Positions 29,891-39,234 of a DNA stretch of 53,888 nt are shown in pieces. The notes under the pieces were generated by a model that did not search any database, was not told the DNA's origin, and worked only from the letters and a program-made list of their open reading frames with translations. This DNA is from Propionibacteriaceae bacterium (GTDB lineage Bacteria; Actinomycetota; Actinomycetes; Propionibacteriales; Propionibacteriaceae). The DNA is taken from contig CAJPNZ010000008.1 of the NCBI GenBank assembly GCA_905372155.1, positions 1 to 53,888 of the forward strand, given 5' to 3'. The translations under genes were made by a program, and so were the position numbers. The first letter of the stretch is position 1, and each line of letters begins with the position of its first letter.

Positions 29891-31147
29891 TCAGTCGGTG
29901 ATGTTGGCGTTGGTCACGGTCACGGCGACGTTGGAACCCCCAAAACCGAAGGAGTTGTTCAGGGCCGCGAGATCCCCGTCGGGAAGCCGGCGTGGCTCGT
30001 TCACGGCGATGTCAATGGGGAGTCCGGGTTCCAGGTTCTCTATGTTGATGGTGGGTGGTGCGACCCGGCTCTTGAGAGCCATCACGGTTGCGAAGGTCTC
30101 CAGGGCGCCAGCGCTGCCGAGAAGGTGACCGCTCATTGACTTCGTGGAGGTCACGATGCACCCGTCCACGGCGGAACCGAGGGCGGTTGCGATGGAGTTT
30201 GCCTCGGTGACGTCGCCCTGTGGAGTGGAAGTGCCGTGGGCATTGACGTGTTTGATGTCGCTGGGTTGAAGATCCGAAGCCTGCAGGGCCTTGAGCATGG
30301 CGGTTGACTGACCGCGCCCCGTCGGCTCGGGCTGGACCATGTCGTGGTTGTCGTTGCTGATCCCGGCCCCGGCGAGGGTGCCATAGATGCGTGCCCCCCG
30401 TGCGCGGGCGTGTTCGAGGGTCTCGATGATCATGATCACGGCTCCCTCGCCCAGGACGAATCCGTCGCGGTCGGTGTCCCACGGGCGTGAGGCGTGCTCC
30501 GGGTCGTCGTTGCGGCGGCTCAGGGCCTGCATCTGGGCGAAGGCGTTGATGGGCAACGGATGGATGACACCCTCCGAGCCTCCGACGACCGCGATGTCGC
30601 AGCGGCCCAGCCGGATCTGGTCGAGCCCCAGGGAAATGGCCTCGTTCGACGAGGCGCACGCGCTGACGGGTGCGTGGACACCGGCAGCGGCACCGAACTC
30701 CAACCCCAGGTTGGCTGCGGGTGCATTGGCCATGAGCATGGGAATCGTGAAGGGGGAGACCCGGCGCAGCCCCTTCTCCTTCTGGACGTCCCAGTTGCCG
30801 AGCAGGGAATGCAGACCTCCGATACCGGTGCCCACGCACACGGCGAGTCGATCCGGATCCGTGGAATTGTCCTCACCGAGCCCGAGTCCGGCGTCCTCCC
30901 AGGCCTCCTGGCCGGCGACCATGGCGAGCTGCGAGCTCCGGTCGAGACGGCGGGCCGCGACGCGGTCGAGCTTCTCGGTCGGGTCACCGGCCGCCTCCGC
31001 GGCGAAGGTCACGGGCAGCGGTTTCGCCCAGTCGTAGGGAAGGGTGTGCACACCGGAGCGGCCGGCGAGCATGGCCTCCCAGGTGCTGGGGGCGTCTACG
31101 CCGAGCGGGGTGAACGCGCCAAAACCGGTGATGACTACCTCGGTCAT
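29891..31147 (-). CDS. fabF: 3-oxoacyl-ACP synthase II
   Basis: A 418-residue condensing enzyme that elongates acyl-ACP with malonyl-ACP. The catalytic Cys lies in PVSACASSNEA near residue 165, and the two His in HVNAHGTSTPQGD and KSMSGHLLGSAGA. VVITGFGAFTPLG opens the fold. ATG 31147 is chosen since AGGAG lies six bases upstream; a longer open frame to 31270 runs into the intergenic hairpin and is rejected. It is the last gene of the fab cluster and convergent with DUF3145. Confidence 0.96.
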   Translation of the reverse strand: MTEVVITGFGAFTPLGVDAPSTWEAMLAGRSGVHTLPYDWAKPLPVTFAAEAAGDPTEKLDRVAARRLDRSSQLAMVAGQEAWEDAGLGLGEDNSTDPDRLAVCVGTGIGGLHSLLGNWDVQKEKGLRRVSPFTIPMLMANAPAANLGLEFGAAAGVHAPVSACASSNEAISLGLDQIRLGRCDIAVVGGSEGVIHPLPINAFAQMQALSRRNDDPEHASRPWDTDRDGFVLGEGAVIMIIETLEHARARGARIYGTLAGAGISNDNHDMVQPEPTGRGQSTAMLKALQASDLQPSDIKHVNAHGTSTPQGDVTEANSIATALGSAVDGCIVTSTKSMSGHLLGSAGALETFATVMALKSRVAPPTINIENLEPGLPIDIAVNEPRRLPDGDLAALNNSFGFGGSNVAVTVTNANITD

Positions 31148-31190
31148 GTTGAACTCCTGGGGGCTGAAGGATTTCTCGGGACTGGAAGAT

Positions 31191-31220
31191 GGTGGGGGAT
31201 GGCAGCCGCCACCCCCCACC
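31191..31220 (-). terminator. Hairpin between acpP and fabF
   Basis: GGTGGGGG (31191-31198) pairs with CCCCCACC (31213-31220) around a 14-base loop. There is no T-run. It lies nine bases after the acpP stop and may lower read-through into fabF or stabilise acpP mRNA, since ACP is needed in excess. Confidence 0.5.
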
Positions 31221-31229
31221 GGTTCGGCC

Positions 31230-31475
31230 TCAGGCCTGGGCGCGTTCGATGTAGGCGACCGCATCACCAACGGTCTTCAGGTTCTTGGAGTCCTCGTCGG
31301 GGATCGAGACGCCGAACTTGTCCTCGCACGCGTAGATGATTTCCACCATGGAGAGGGAGTCGACGCCAAGGTCATCGACGAAGGACTTGTCCAGCTGGAC
31401 GTCCTCCGCGGCCACGCCCGCCACGTCGTTGACGATCTCGGCGAGGTCGGCGCGGATCTCTTCAGTGCTTGCCAT
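31230..31475 (-). CDS. acpP: Acyl carrier protein
   Basis: An 81-residue acidic protein. Ser40 in DDLGVDSLSMVE is the phosphopantetheine attachment site. Four helices, typical length and central cluster position support AcpP. ATG 31475 follows AAGGAGA. The synthase genes on both sides use it as substrate carrier. Confidence 0.97.
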   Translation of the reverse strand: MASTEEIRADLAEIVNDVAGVAAEDVQLDKSFVDDLGVDSLSMVEIIYACEDKFGVSIPDEDSKNLKTVGDAVAYIERAQA

Positions 31476-31508
31476 TGCTGTCTCCTTGTTGGTCGATGGC
31501 TGGTTGGG

Positions 31509-32504
31509 TCATGGAAGGACGACGACCTGGCCCGCGAAAACGAGCCCGGCGCCGAAACCGATGATCAGGGCGTTCTGCCCGGAGGATGCCCTGCCCGATT
31601 CGAGCAGGGCCTCCATCGCCAGCGGAATGGACGCCGCTGACGAGTTGCCCATGTGCCTGATGTCGCGGGACACCACCACGTTCTCGGGCAGTTTCAGGTG
31701 GCGCAACATCGAATCGGTGATCCGGTTGTTGGCCTGATGAGGAATGAAGACATCCAGTTCCCCGGGGGTGATACCGGCGAGCTTGACGGCTTCCAAGGCC
31801 TTGTCGGTGATGTAGGTGGTGGCCCAGCGGAACACGGTGCGCCCGTCCATGCTGATCAGGGGCATCCGCTGCTCCGGGTCGGTCACGTCGGCCCAATCCT
31901 GGATCTGGATGGTGAGGGCCTGGGAACCGTCGGAACCCCAAACAACGGGCCCGATGGCGGGTTCGTCGCTCGGGCCGATGATGGCGGCCCCGGCGCCGTC
32001 GGAGAACAGGAACGCGGTGGTGCGGTCCTCCAGGTTGACCATGCGGCTCAGGGTCTCGACGCCGATCACCAGGACGTTGGTTGCGGCCCCGGAACGGACG
32101 AGCGATTCGGCGATGCTGACCCCGTGGCAGAAACCGGCGCACGCCGCCGAGATGTCGAAGGCGACCGGACCGGCGCTCAGACCGAGTTCGTGGGCGACGT
32201 AGACGGCCAGCGAGGGGGACTGCTGGAAATGGGAGACGGTGGAACAGATGATCCCGTTGATCCGGGACGGGTCCAGTCCAGCGCGATCCATGGCCTTGCG
32301 CGCCGCTGCCACCGCCATGAACAGGGGAGTTTCCTCATCGGTCGCCCAGCGACGCTCCTGGATGCCGGTGCGCTGCTCGATCCACTCCGGGGTGGAATCG
32401 ATGATGGTGCACATCTCCTCGTTGTCGACGACTCGCGAACCACGGTAGCCGCCGACACTCAGGATGCGGGCGTGGCGGCTGCCGGTGGAGGGGGTCAGTG
32501 TCAT
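31509..32504 (-). CDS. fabH: 3-oxoacyl-ACP synthase III
   Basis: A 331-residue initiating condensing enzyme that joins acyl-CoA to malonyl-ACP. The catalytic triad is Cys in ISAACAGFCHG near residue 122, His in FIPHQANNRI and Asn in HMGNSSAASIPL. ATG 32504 follows GAAAGG and opens into the conserved RILSVGGYRGSR. In actinobacteria FabH often prefers branched or propionyl starters, which I cannot decide here. It lies 33 bases upstream of acpP, in the same operon. Confidence 0.96.
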   Translation of the reverse strand: MTLTPSTGSRHARILSVGGYRGSRVVDNEEMCTIIDSTPEWIEQRTGIQERRWATDEETPLFMAVAAARKAMDRAGLDPSRINGIICSTVSHFQQSPSLAVYVAHELGLSAGPVAFDISAACAGFCHGVSIAESLVRSGAATNVLVIGVETLSRMVNLEDRTTAFLFSDGAGAAIIGPSDEPAIGPVVWGSDGSQALTIQIQDWADVTDPEQRMPLISMDGRTVFRWATTYITDKALEAVKLAGITPGELDVFIPHQANNRITDSMLRHLKLPENVVVSRDIRHMGNSSAASIPLAMEALLESGRASSGQNALIIGFGAGLVFAGQVVVLP

Positions 32505-32547
32505 GTCGCGGCCTTTCGGGCGGTTCGGTGAAGCAGGGTGATGGGTC

Positions 32548-33474
32548 TCAGGCTTTGGCCGAGTGGGTTGTGCAGAAGACGCGGGCCTCGTCCAGCTGGT
32601 CCGGTGTGTTGAGGTTGAACAACTCGACACCTTTGAGGTTGCGTTTTGCGATACCCGTCAGGGTTCCCGCGGGAGCGAGTTCGAGGATTCCGGTGACGCC
32701 GAGACCCGACATGGTCTCCATGCACAGGTCCCAGCGAACCGGGTTCGCCATCTGACGGACCAGGCGCTCCAGGTACTCGCGCCCCGAGATCACGACCGCT
32801 CCATCGGCATTGCTGAGGAGGCCGGTGCGGGGATCCTCGGTGGGTACGGCGGCAGCAAGCGCCTCCAGGCGGGCCACGGCGGGGGCCATGTGATGGGTGT
32901 GGAAGGCCCCGGCGACGCTGAGGGGTTTCAGGCGGGCGCGGCGGGGGGCGTTGTCGGCCAGGGCGGCCAGCTGTTCCTTGGTGCCGGCGGCGACGATCTG
33001 GCCGGGACCGTTGTTGTTGGCGGGGGTCAGGCCCGCGGCCTCGATGGCTGCCAGCACCTCTTCCCGGTCCCCGCCGATCACGGCGGTCATCGAGGTGGGC
33101 GTGACGGCCGAGGCCCCGGCCATGCCGCGGCCACGTTCCCGCACCAGCACCATGGCGGACTCGACGGAGACCACCCCTGCCATGGCCGCAGCGGCGAGTT
33201 CGCCCACGGAATGCCCGGCGATCACACCTGCGAGCCCGGCGACGGTGGGGCTCAGCTGCTCTGCGGTGGCGAGCGCCGATGCGACCAGCAGGGGCTGCGC
33301 CACCGCGGTGTCCCGGATGGCCTCCACATCCGATGTGGTTCCATGGGCAACGAGGTCGATGTCGGCGACGGCGCTCAGCCACTCGAGGCGGGACCTGAAG
33401 CTGGGTTCCTCCAACCAGGCGGCGAGAAATCCGGGGGTCTGGGCGCCCTGACCAGGCGCGACGATAGCTAGCAC
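32548..33474 (-). CDS. fabD: Malonyl-CoA:ACP transacylase
   Basis: A 308-residue acyltransferase loading malonyl onto ACP. APGQGAQTPG opens the domain, the nucleophile Ser89 is in AGHSVGEL, and the His in FHTHHM. The start is uncertain: GTG 33474 gives the typical N-terminus (LAIVAPGQGAQ), but GGAGG is only one base upstream, so a weaker site further up must be used or the start lies upstream; no ATG is near. The 116 bases to the regulator stop probably hold a promoter. Confidence 0.92.
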   Translation of the reverse strand: MLAIVAPGQGAQTPGFLAAWLEEPSFRSRLEWLSAVADIDLVAHGTTSDVEAIRDTAVAQPLLVASALATAEQLSPTVAGLAGVIAGHSVGELAAAAMAGVVSVESAMVLVRERGRGMAGASAVTPTSMTAVIGGDREEVLAAIEAAGLTPANNNGPGQIVAAGTKEQLAALADNAPRRARLKPLSVAGAFHTHHMAPAVARLEALAAAVPTEDPRTGLLSNADGAVVISGREYLERLVRQMANPVRWDLCMETMSGLGVTGILELAPAGTLTGIAKRNLKGVELFNLNTPDQLDEARVFCTTHSAKA

Positions 33475-33590
33475 GCCTCCAACTCTGCCCTTTCGCCGAC
33501 GATGTGTGTGGCTGCGAAGGTGACGAAAATGGCTTGGGAGAGGTTGTGGGATTCCTACAAAACCTGATGCCGGGGTAACGATGGGCAGGT

Positions 33591-34781
33591 TCACTCCTGG
33601 AGGCGCCCCAGGGTGATCGCCAGCCTCAGCACGTAGGCCTCACGTGCATCCGTGGGGTTGTACCCCGTCACTTCCTGGATCCGCCGCAGGCGGTAGCGGA
33701 CGGTGTTGGGATGGATGAACATGGCCCGGGCGGTGGCCTCCATCGACGACCCTGCGTCGAGGAAACCGACGCAGGTCTCCAGCAATTCCTTGGAGCCCTT
33801 GAGGAGACCGAAGAGGTCGCGGGCCAGGGTCCTTCGGGCGTGTCCGTCACCTGCGAGGGCCCGTTCCGGGAGCAGGTCGTCCGACAACAGGGTTCTGGGG
33901 CCCTCGGGCCACGCCCGGGCGGCCCGGTAACCGGAGGCCGCAGACCTGGCGGATGCGGGGGCCCCGCGGAGCCCCTCGGCGAGCGGGCCGATCACCACGG
34001 GGCCGGGTGCGAAATGTGGCTCGAGTTTGGTCACCAGGTCACAAGCCCGGGCCGGGTCGGTCAGGGCCTCGCCGGCGAAGATGCACACGAGACGCTCTCC
34101 TTGGGGGGCCGCAAGCATGTCCAGGCAGAGCCGCGCGGATGCCCTGCGCAGCTCGTCGATCCGTAGGTTCTTCGGGGCGCCCGCTATGACCACTGCCGTC
34201 GGGGCCTCGGAATCCCAGCCGAGGGTCGAGGCCCTGGACGTGACGGATTCGTCGGCCTCGGCGCGAACCACCGCGTCGACGATCGTCGCCTCCATGCGCG
34301 AGTCCCATGCCCCCCGTGCCTCCGCGGCGCGTGCATAGACCGCGGCCGCAACGAACGCGATTTCGCGGGAATAGTGCACTATCCCCAGCTGCAGCGGTTG
34401 CTGGTCCGCGCGCGGCAGCAGAAGTTGAATCTGTTCCTCCACGACATCGGTGGTGGTGCGCACCAGGTCGACCGTCTGCCTAAGGGAAATGCGTCCCGCA
34501 AGGGCGCGGGGGGCGGAGTCGAAGACCGATTCGAAGGAGAAGGCAGAGCCGCCGACCCAGTTCACGAAACCGTCGATTCCCTCCCGGGCCAGCACATTGA
34601 TCCAGGACCGGGACTCGGCGTCGAGTTCCGCGAACCACGTGTGACGATCCTCAAGAGCCGCCAGGGTTGCAGTGTTCATGGTCGCTGTGGCGGCGCGCAA
34701 TCGTTTCAGGATGGCGGCCCGGGAGCGAGCTGACGATACTGTGGCGGGAAGAGTCCCTGGGCGTGCGGGCTGAGCGGTCAT
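33591..34781 (-). CDS. fasR: PucR/CdaR-type transcriptional regulator, probable FasR
   Basis: A 396-residue regulator. The C-terminal helix-turn-helix (ATARAMFIHPNTVRYRLRRIQEVTGYNP, about 345-375) is the PucR/CdaR HTH_30 type. A GGDEF-like middle domain and an N-terminal helical domain precede it. A gene of this type sits directly upstream of fabD in Streptomyces, where FasR activates the fab operon; the same synteny supports the name. The stop is 116 bases before fabD. The ATG at 34781 is 48 bases from the stop of the lipoprotein gene on the same strand. Confidence 0.85.
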   Translation of the reverse strand: MTAQPARPGTLPATVSSARSRAAILKRLRAATATMNTATLAALEDRHTWFAELDAESRSWINVLAREGIDGFVNWVGGSAFSFESVFDSAPRALAGRISLRQTVDLVRTTTDVVEEQIQLLLPRADQQPLQLGIVHYSREIAFVAAAVYARAAEARGAWDSRMEATIVDAVVRAEADESVTSRASTLGWDSEAPTAVVIAGAPKNLRIDELRRASARLCLDMLAAPQGERLVCIFAGEALTDPARACDLVTKLEPHFAPGPVVIGPLAEGLRGAPASARSAASGYRAARAWPEGPRTLLSDDLLPERALAGDGHARRTLARDLFGLLKGSKELLETCVGFLDAGSSMEATARAMFIHPNTVRYRLRRIQEVTGYNPTDAREAYVLRLAITLGRLQE

Positions 34782-34829
34782 GGTGCTCGTCAGCCTACCG
34801 GCCGGGGGATGGGCTGGGCCTGCGGCCGG

Positions 34830-36203
34830 TCAGCTCTTCGGCCAGGAGTTCTCGATCTCGGTCAGTACGTCGAGGGAGGATTTGTCCAAGGAGATCCAGT
34901 CCGTCATGCCGGTCCAGAAGGTTCCGGTGCCGACAGCACCCGGCATCTGATCCGACGCGTCGAAACGGACAACAGTGCTGTCGTCGGTGATCAGTTCATA
35001 GGAGAGCCTGTCGATGGGTGATGACAGGACGGAAGGATCGAGCCTCTTGTTCGCCGAGATCCACCCATGCCCCGTAACCTTTGCTTTCGTATTGCTGAAT
35101 TCGGGAGAGGTCAAATATGCTTGGAAAGCGCGCACCTCTTCACGATCATTGAAGGCCGCCGCGAACTCCCCGCCAACGAGAACCGGCTGTTCCGCATCGG
35201 TTTTGCCGGGTAGGCGGAACGCGAAAACATCACCGTCCTCTGCAATCTTCTTGTCGGCAGGCCAGCTCACCTGATAGAAGGAAGCCTGGCGATGCAGGAA
35301 GCATGTGTTGTCCAGTATCGGCAGGCCCGCAGCCGTGAAAGAAGTGGTGGCGATGGATTTCACGTTTCCCAACCCGCCGTTCACGTAGGCTTCATTCTTA
35401 AGAATGTCCCCCGCCTGATCCAGGGCGGCGATCACGCGGGGATCGTTGAACGGAATCCGGTGCGACACCCACATGTCGTATTCGTCCGGGCCGGCGGTGC
35501 GCAACATCATGTCCTCGAGCCAGTCAGTGGCCGGCCACCCTGTTCCGTTGCTGGCCTGGATACCTGCGCACCAAGGTTTTGCGCCCGGATGGTCCTCGGC
35601 GATCCTCTGGGTCAGGGTGATCAGTTCTTCCCATGTCCGGGGAACCCGGTAACCGCTTTCTGCGAACGCGCGGGGAGAATACCAGACGAAAGATTTTACA
35701 CTCGCCCCCACGGGAACCGCGTAGATCTTGTCCTCAACGGATCCGTATTCTTTCCAGACGCTTCGGTAATTTGCGTCGAGATTTGTCAGGGCCTGTCCCT
35801 GTACTTCCTTGATCCTGCCGGGAAAACGGGCGATGAGACTTCTCAGCAGGCCGGGCTGCGGGAAATAGGCGATGTCCGGTGGGGCGTCGGCGTCGATCTT
35901 GATCGGGAGCTGGGTCTCGAATTCGCGGGATCCCTCGTAATTGATCTTGACGCCAGTACATTCCTCGAAGGGCTTGAAGGATTCGATGTGGGACTGATCT
36001 TCCGGTGAGACGATGGGGGCGTAGACGTTGACCGACCTGCCCCGGAGATTTCCGTACTGCGCGAAGGCAGCGCACTCGCTCGGAACCTCACTCGGCTTGT
36101 TCGTGGGCTCTTCCACTGGGGCGCCGTTGCTGCAGGCGACCAAGGCGAACAAGGAGATGATGTTCAAGGTGGCGACAGCAGCCCGTTTCTTCAGCCGGAA
36201 CAT
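34830..36203 (-). CDS. Orphan ABC solute-binding lipoprotein (sugar type)
   Basis: A 457-residue extracellular binding protein with n-region FRLKKR, lipobox LVAC (Cys24) and a family-1 fold: PPDIAYFPQPGLLRSLI near residue 110 and NGTGWPATDWLEDMML near 230. This resembles alpha-glucoside binding proteins (AglE-like) by eye. No permease or ATPase genes flank it; it sits between fasR and the divergent aceE. ATG 36203 follows GAAAGGA. It may work with a transporter encoded elsewhere, or with the SugC-type ATPase at 4.5 kb; both are inference. Confidence 0.82.
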   Translation of the reverse strand: MFRLKKRAAVATLNIISLFALVACSNGAPVEEPTNKPSEVPSECAAFAQYGNLRGRSVNVYAPIVSPEDQSHIESFKPFEECTGVKINYEGSREFETQLPIKIDADAPPDIAYFPQPGLLRSLIARFPGRIKEVQGQALTNLDANYRSVWKEYGSVEDKIYAVPVGASVKSFVWYSPRAFAESGYRVPRTWEELITLTQRIAEDHPGAKPWCAGIQASNGTGWPATDWLEDMMLRTAGPDEYDMWVSHRIPFNDPRVIAALDQAGDILKNEAYVNGGLGNVKSIATTSFTAAGLPILDNTCFLHRQASFYQVSWPADKKIAEDGDVFAFRLPGKTDAEQPVLVGGEFAAAFNDREEVRAFQAYLTSPEFSNTKAKVTGHGWISANKRLDPSVLSSPIDRLSYELITDDSTVVRFDASDQMPGAVGTGTFWTGMTDWISLDKSSLDVLTEIENSWPKS

Positions 36204-36373
36204 CCCTGATCCTTTCCGTCGGGGCGAAACATGACTCCACTCGGCCACCCTGACATCGTGTGAACAGGTTTGCAAGCCGGACGAGGCGGTTGCGGGCGGC
36301 GATAATTCACGGACTGGCTGTCGCGCGGTATCTTTGCTCCAACCGTGCACATCATCGCGACGAGAGGACCCAC

Positions 36374-39136
36374 GTGAGCATCCAGGACCAGGTCGGGCCA
36401 ATCCTCAATGGCCTGCCGACGAACCTCCCGGACACGGATCCGGGAGAGACTGCCGAGTGGCTGGAGTCGCTCGACGGGGTGATCGAGCACGGCGGTCGCA
36501 ACCGTGCCCGCTACGTCATGCTGAAGCTGTTGGAACGGGCGCGTGAGCGCCATGTCGGGGTTCCCTCGCTGACCAGCACCGACTACGTGAACACCATCCC
36601 GGCGGACAAGGAACCGGCCTACCCGGGGGACGAGGACCTGGAACGCCAGATCCGTCGGCTGCTGCGCTGGAACGCAGCCGTCACCGTACATCGCGCCCAG
36701 CGCCCGGGTATCGGTGTCGGCGGACACATCTCCACCTATGCCTCCGCCGCAACCCTCTACGAGGTGGGAATGAACCACTTCTTCCGGGGCAAGGACCACC
36801 CCGGGGGCGGCGACCAGGTGTTCTTCCAAGGGCACGCCTCTCCTGGCATGTACGCCAGGGCCTTCCTGGAAGGGCGTCTCGAGGAGGCGGACCTGGACGG
36901 GTTCCGTCAGGAACACAGCCACATCGTCGACGGAAAGGTGCGGGCCCTGCCCAGTTACCCGCACCCCCACCAGATGCAGAACTTCTGGGAGTTCCCGACG
37001 GTCTCCATGGGCATCGGCCCCATGAACGCCATCTATCAGGCGCAGTTCAACCGCTACCTGCAGAACCGTGGCATCAAGGACACCTCCCAGCAGCGCGTCT
37101 GGGCCTTCCTGGGTGACGGTGAGATGGACGAACCCGAGTCCCGTGGCCTGCTGCAGCTGGCTGCCAATGAGGAACTCGACAACCTGACCTTCGTGATCAA
37201 CTGCAACTTGCAGCGCCTTGACGGGCCGGTGCGCGGTAACGGCAAGATCGTCCAGGAACTCGAGGCCTTTTTCCGAGGCGCGGGCTGGAACGTCATCAAG
37301 CTGATCTGGGGCCGGGGATGGGATCCGTTGCTCGCCGCGGACAGCGAAGGCGCCCTGGTCTCCTTGATGAACGCCATCACGGACGGCGACTACCAGACCT
37401 TCAAGGCCAATGACGGCGCCTATGTGCGCGAACACTTCTTCGGGCGTGACGCCCGCACCGCTGCCATGGTCAGGGACTGGACCGACGACCAGATCTGGGC
37501 GCTGACCCGCGGCGGTCACGACTTCCACAAGGTCTACGCCGCGTACAAGGCGGCGACCGAGTTCACGGGGGCGCCCACGGTCATCCTCGCCCACACGATC
37601 AAGGGCTACTTCCTGGGCCAGCACTTCGCGGGCCGCAACGCCACGCACCAGATGAAGAAGATGGCCCTCGACGATCTCAAGGCGTTCCGCGACCGGGTGC
37701 ATGTGCCGGTCTCCGACGCCGTGCTCGAGGCCGATCCCTACCGTCCACCGTACGTTCGGCCCGGGGCGGAGGATCCGAGGATGCAGTACCTGCAGGAACG
37801 TCGCCGCGCGCTCGGCGGCTACGTGCCGGAACGCCGTGGGGACCGCAAGTTCATCTCGCTACCGGGGGACAAGGCCTACGAATCCGTCCGCAAGGGCTCC
37901 GGCAAGCAGGAGGTGGCCACCACCATGGCCTTCGTGCGCCTTCTCAAGGACCTGATGCGCGACAAGGCATTCGCGCCGCGTGTGGTGCCCATCATTCCCG
38001 ACGAGGCACGCACCTTCGGCATAGACGCCTTCTTCCCGACCATCAAGATCTACAACCCCGGCGGCCAGAAATACACGCCCGTCGACGCGGACCTGTTCCT
38101 CAGCTACCGGGAGGCCACCAACGGTCAGATCCTCCACACCGGCATCAACGAGGCCGGTTCGATGGCGGCCTTCACCGCCGCCGGGACCTCCTACGCCACC
38201 CACGGCGAACCCATGGTTCCGATCTACGTGTTCTACTCGATGTTCGGTTTCCAGCGCACCGGTGACTCCATGTGGGCTGCCGGTGACCAGCTCGCCCGGG
38301 GATTCGTGATCGGGGCCACCGCCGGTCGCACCACCCTGACGGGTGAGGGCACCCAGCACATGGACGGCCACTCGCCGATCCTGGCCTCCACCAACACCGC
38401 CTTCGCCGCCTACGATCCCGCCTACGGTTACGAGCTGGCGCACATCGTCCGCGACGGCCTGCGCCGGATGTACGGAGAGAAACCCGAGGACGTCATGTAC
38501 TACCTCACCGTCTACAACGAGCCCTACGTGCAGCCCGCCGAGCCGGAGAACGTGGACGTCGAGGGAATCCTGAAGGGCATGTACCTGCTGCGCCCCGGCT
38601 CCCTCGACGGGGTCGGCCAGGACGCTCGCCGTGCACAGATCCTCGCCTCCGGCGTCGGCGTGCCCTGGGCGCTCGAGGCCCGGCAGTTGCTCAAGGACGA
38701 CTACGGGGTGGTCGCGGATGTCTGGTCCGTCACGTCCTGGGGTGAGCTGCGTCGCGAGGGTCTCGCCCACGACAAGGCCAGGTTCAACGACCCGTTCGGG
38801 GAACACGCTCCCACCTGGGTTGAGTCGAAGCTTGCCGACACGCAGGGTCCCATCGTCGCCGTCAGCGACTACATGCACGCCGTGCCGGACCTGATCCGGC
38901 CCTGGGTGCCGCGCGAGTACATGACCCTGGGTGCGGATGGTTTCGGTTTCTCCGACACCCGGGCGGCCGCCCGTCGCCACTACAACATCGACGGTCCCTC
39001 CATCGCCGTCGCGGTGTTGCAGCAACTGGCCCTGAAGGGTGAGGTGCCCCGTGAATGGCCCTTGGAAGCCGCTCAGCGGTACCGTCTCGACGACGTCACC
39101 GCCGGGACCTCCGGGAAGACCGGGGACGCCGAGTGA
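36374..39136 (+). CDS. aceE: Pyruvate dehydrogenase E1 component, homodimeric type
   Basis: A 920-residue thiamine-diphosphate enzyme that decarboxylates pyruvate and passes acetyl to E2. The ThDP-Mg motif GDGEMDEPES begins near residue 247 and ends with FVINCN. GVGGHISTYASAATLYEVG and HFFRGKDHPGGGDQVFFQGH are conserved substrate-site regions. GINEAGSMAAFTAAGTSYA lies in the C-terminal half. Length matches AceE. GTG 36374 follows GAGAGGA; the longer open frame to 36260 is rejected. E2/E3 are not adjacent. The fab cluster nearby uses the acetyl-CoA made. Confidence 0.96.
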   Translation: MSIQDQVGPILNGLPTNLPDTDPGETAEWLESLDGVIEHGGRNRARYVMLKLLERARERHVGVPSLTSTDYVNTIPADKEPAYPGDEDLERQIRRLLRWNAAVTVHRAQRPGIGVGGHISTYASAATLYEVGMNHFFRGKDHPGGGDQVFFQGHASPGMYARAFLEGRLEEADLDGFRQEHSHIVDGKVRALPSYPHPHQMQNFWEFPTVSMGIGPMNAIYQAQFNRYLQNRGIKDTSQQRVWAFLGDGEMDEPESRGLLQLAANEELDNLTFVINCNLQRLDGPVRGNGKIVQELEAFFRGAGWNVIKLIWGRGWDPLLAADSEGALVSLMNAITDGDYQTFKANDGAYVREHFFGRDARTAAMVRDWTDDQIWALTRGGHDFHKVYAAYKAATEFTGAPTVILAHTIKGYFLGQHFAGRNATHQMKKMALDDLKAFRDRVHVPVSDAVLEADPYRPPYVRPGAEDPRMQYLQERRRALGGYVPERRGDRKFISLPGDKAYESVRKGSGKQEVATTMAFVRLLKDLMRDKAFAPRVVPIIPDEARTFGIDAFFPTIKIYNPGGQKYTPVDADLFLSYREATNGQILHTGINEAGSMAAFTAAGTSYATHGEPMVPIYVFYSMFGFQRTGDSMWAAGDQLARGFVIGATAGRTTLTGEGTQHMDGHSPILASTNTAFAAYDPAYGYELAHIVRDGLRRMYGEKPEDVMYYLTVYNEPYVQPAEPENVDVEGILKGMYLLRPGSLDGVGQDARRAQILASGVGVPWALEARQLLKDDYGVVADVWSVTSWGELRREGLAHDKARFNDPFGEHAPTWVESKLADTQGPIVAVSDYMHAVPDLIRPWVPREYMTLGADGFGFSDTRAAARRHYNIDGPSIAVAVLQQLALKGEVPREWPLEAAQRYRLDDVTAGTSGKTGDAE

Positions 39137-39158
39137 GGCCTTGGACCTGAAACGATCT

Positions 39159-39189
39159 GATCCCCCGGGTGCACAGGGCCCGGGGGATC
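39159..39189 (+). terminator. Hairpin after aceE
   Basis: An 11-bp perfect stem (39159-39169 with 39179-39189) with a nine-base loop lies 22 bases after the aceE stop. It has no T-run. It probably ends or attenuates aceE transcription before the DUF3052 gene. Confidence 0.65.
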
Positions 39190-39234
39190 TGGCAGGCTAG
39201 GTCCCGTGGGACACATAATTCAAGGGGAAGTGTC

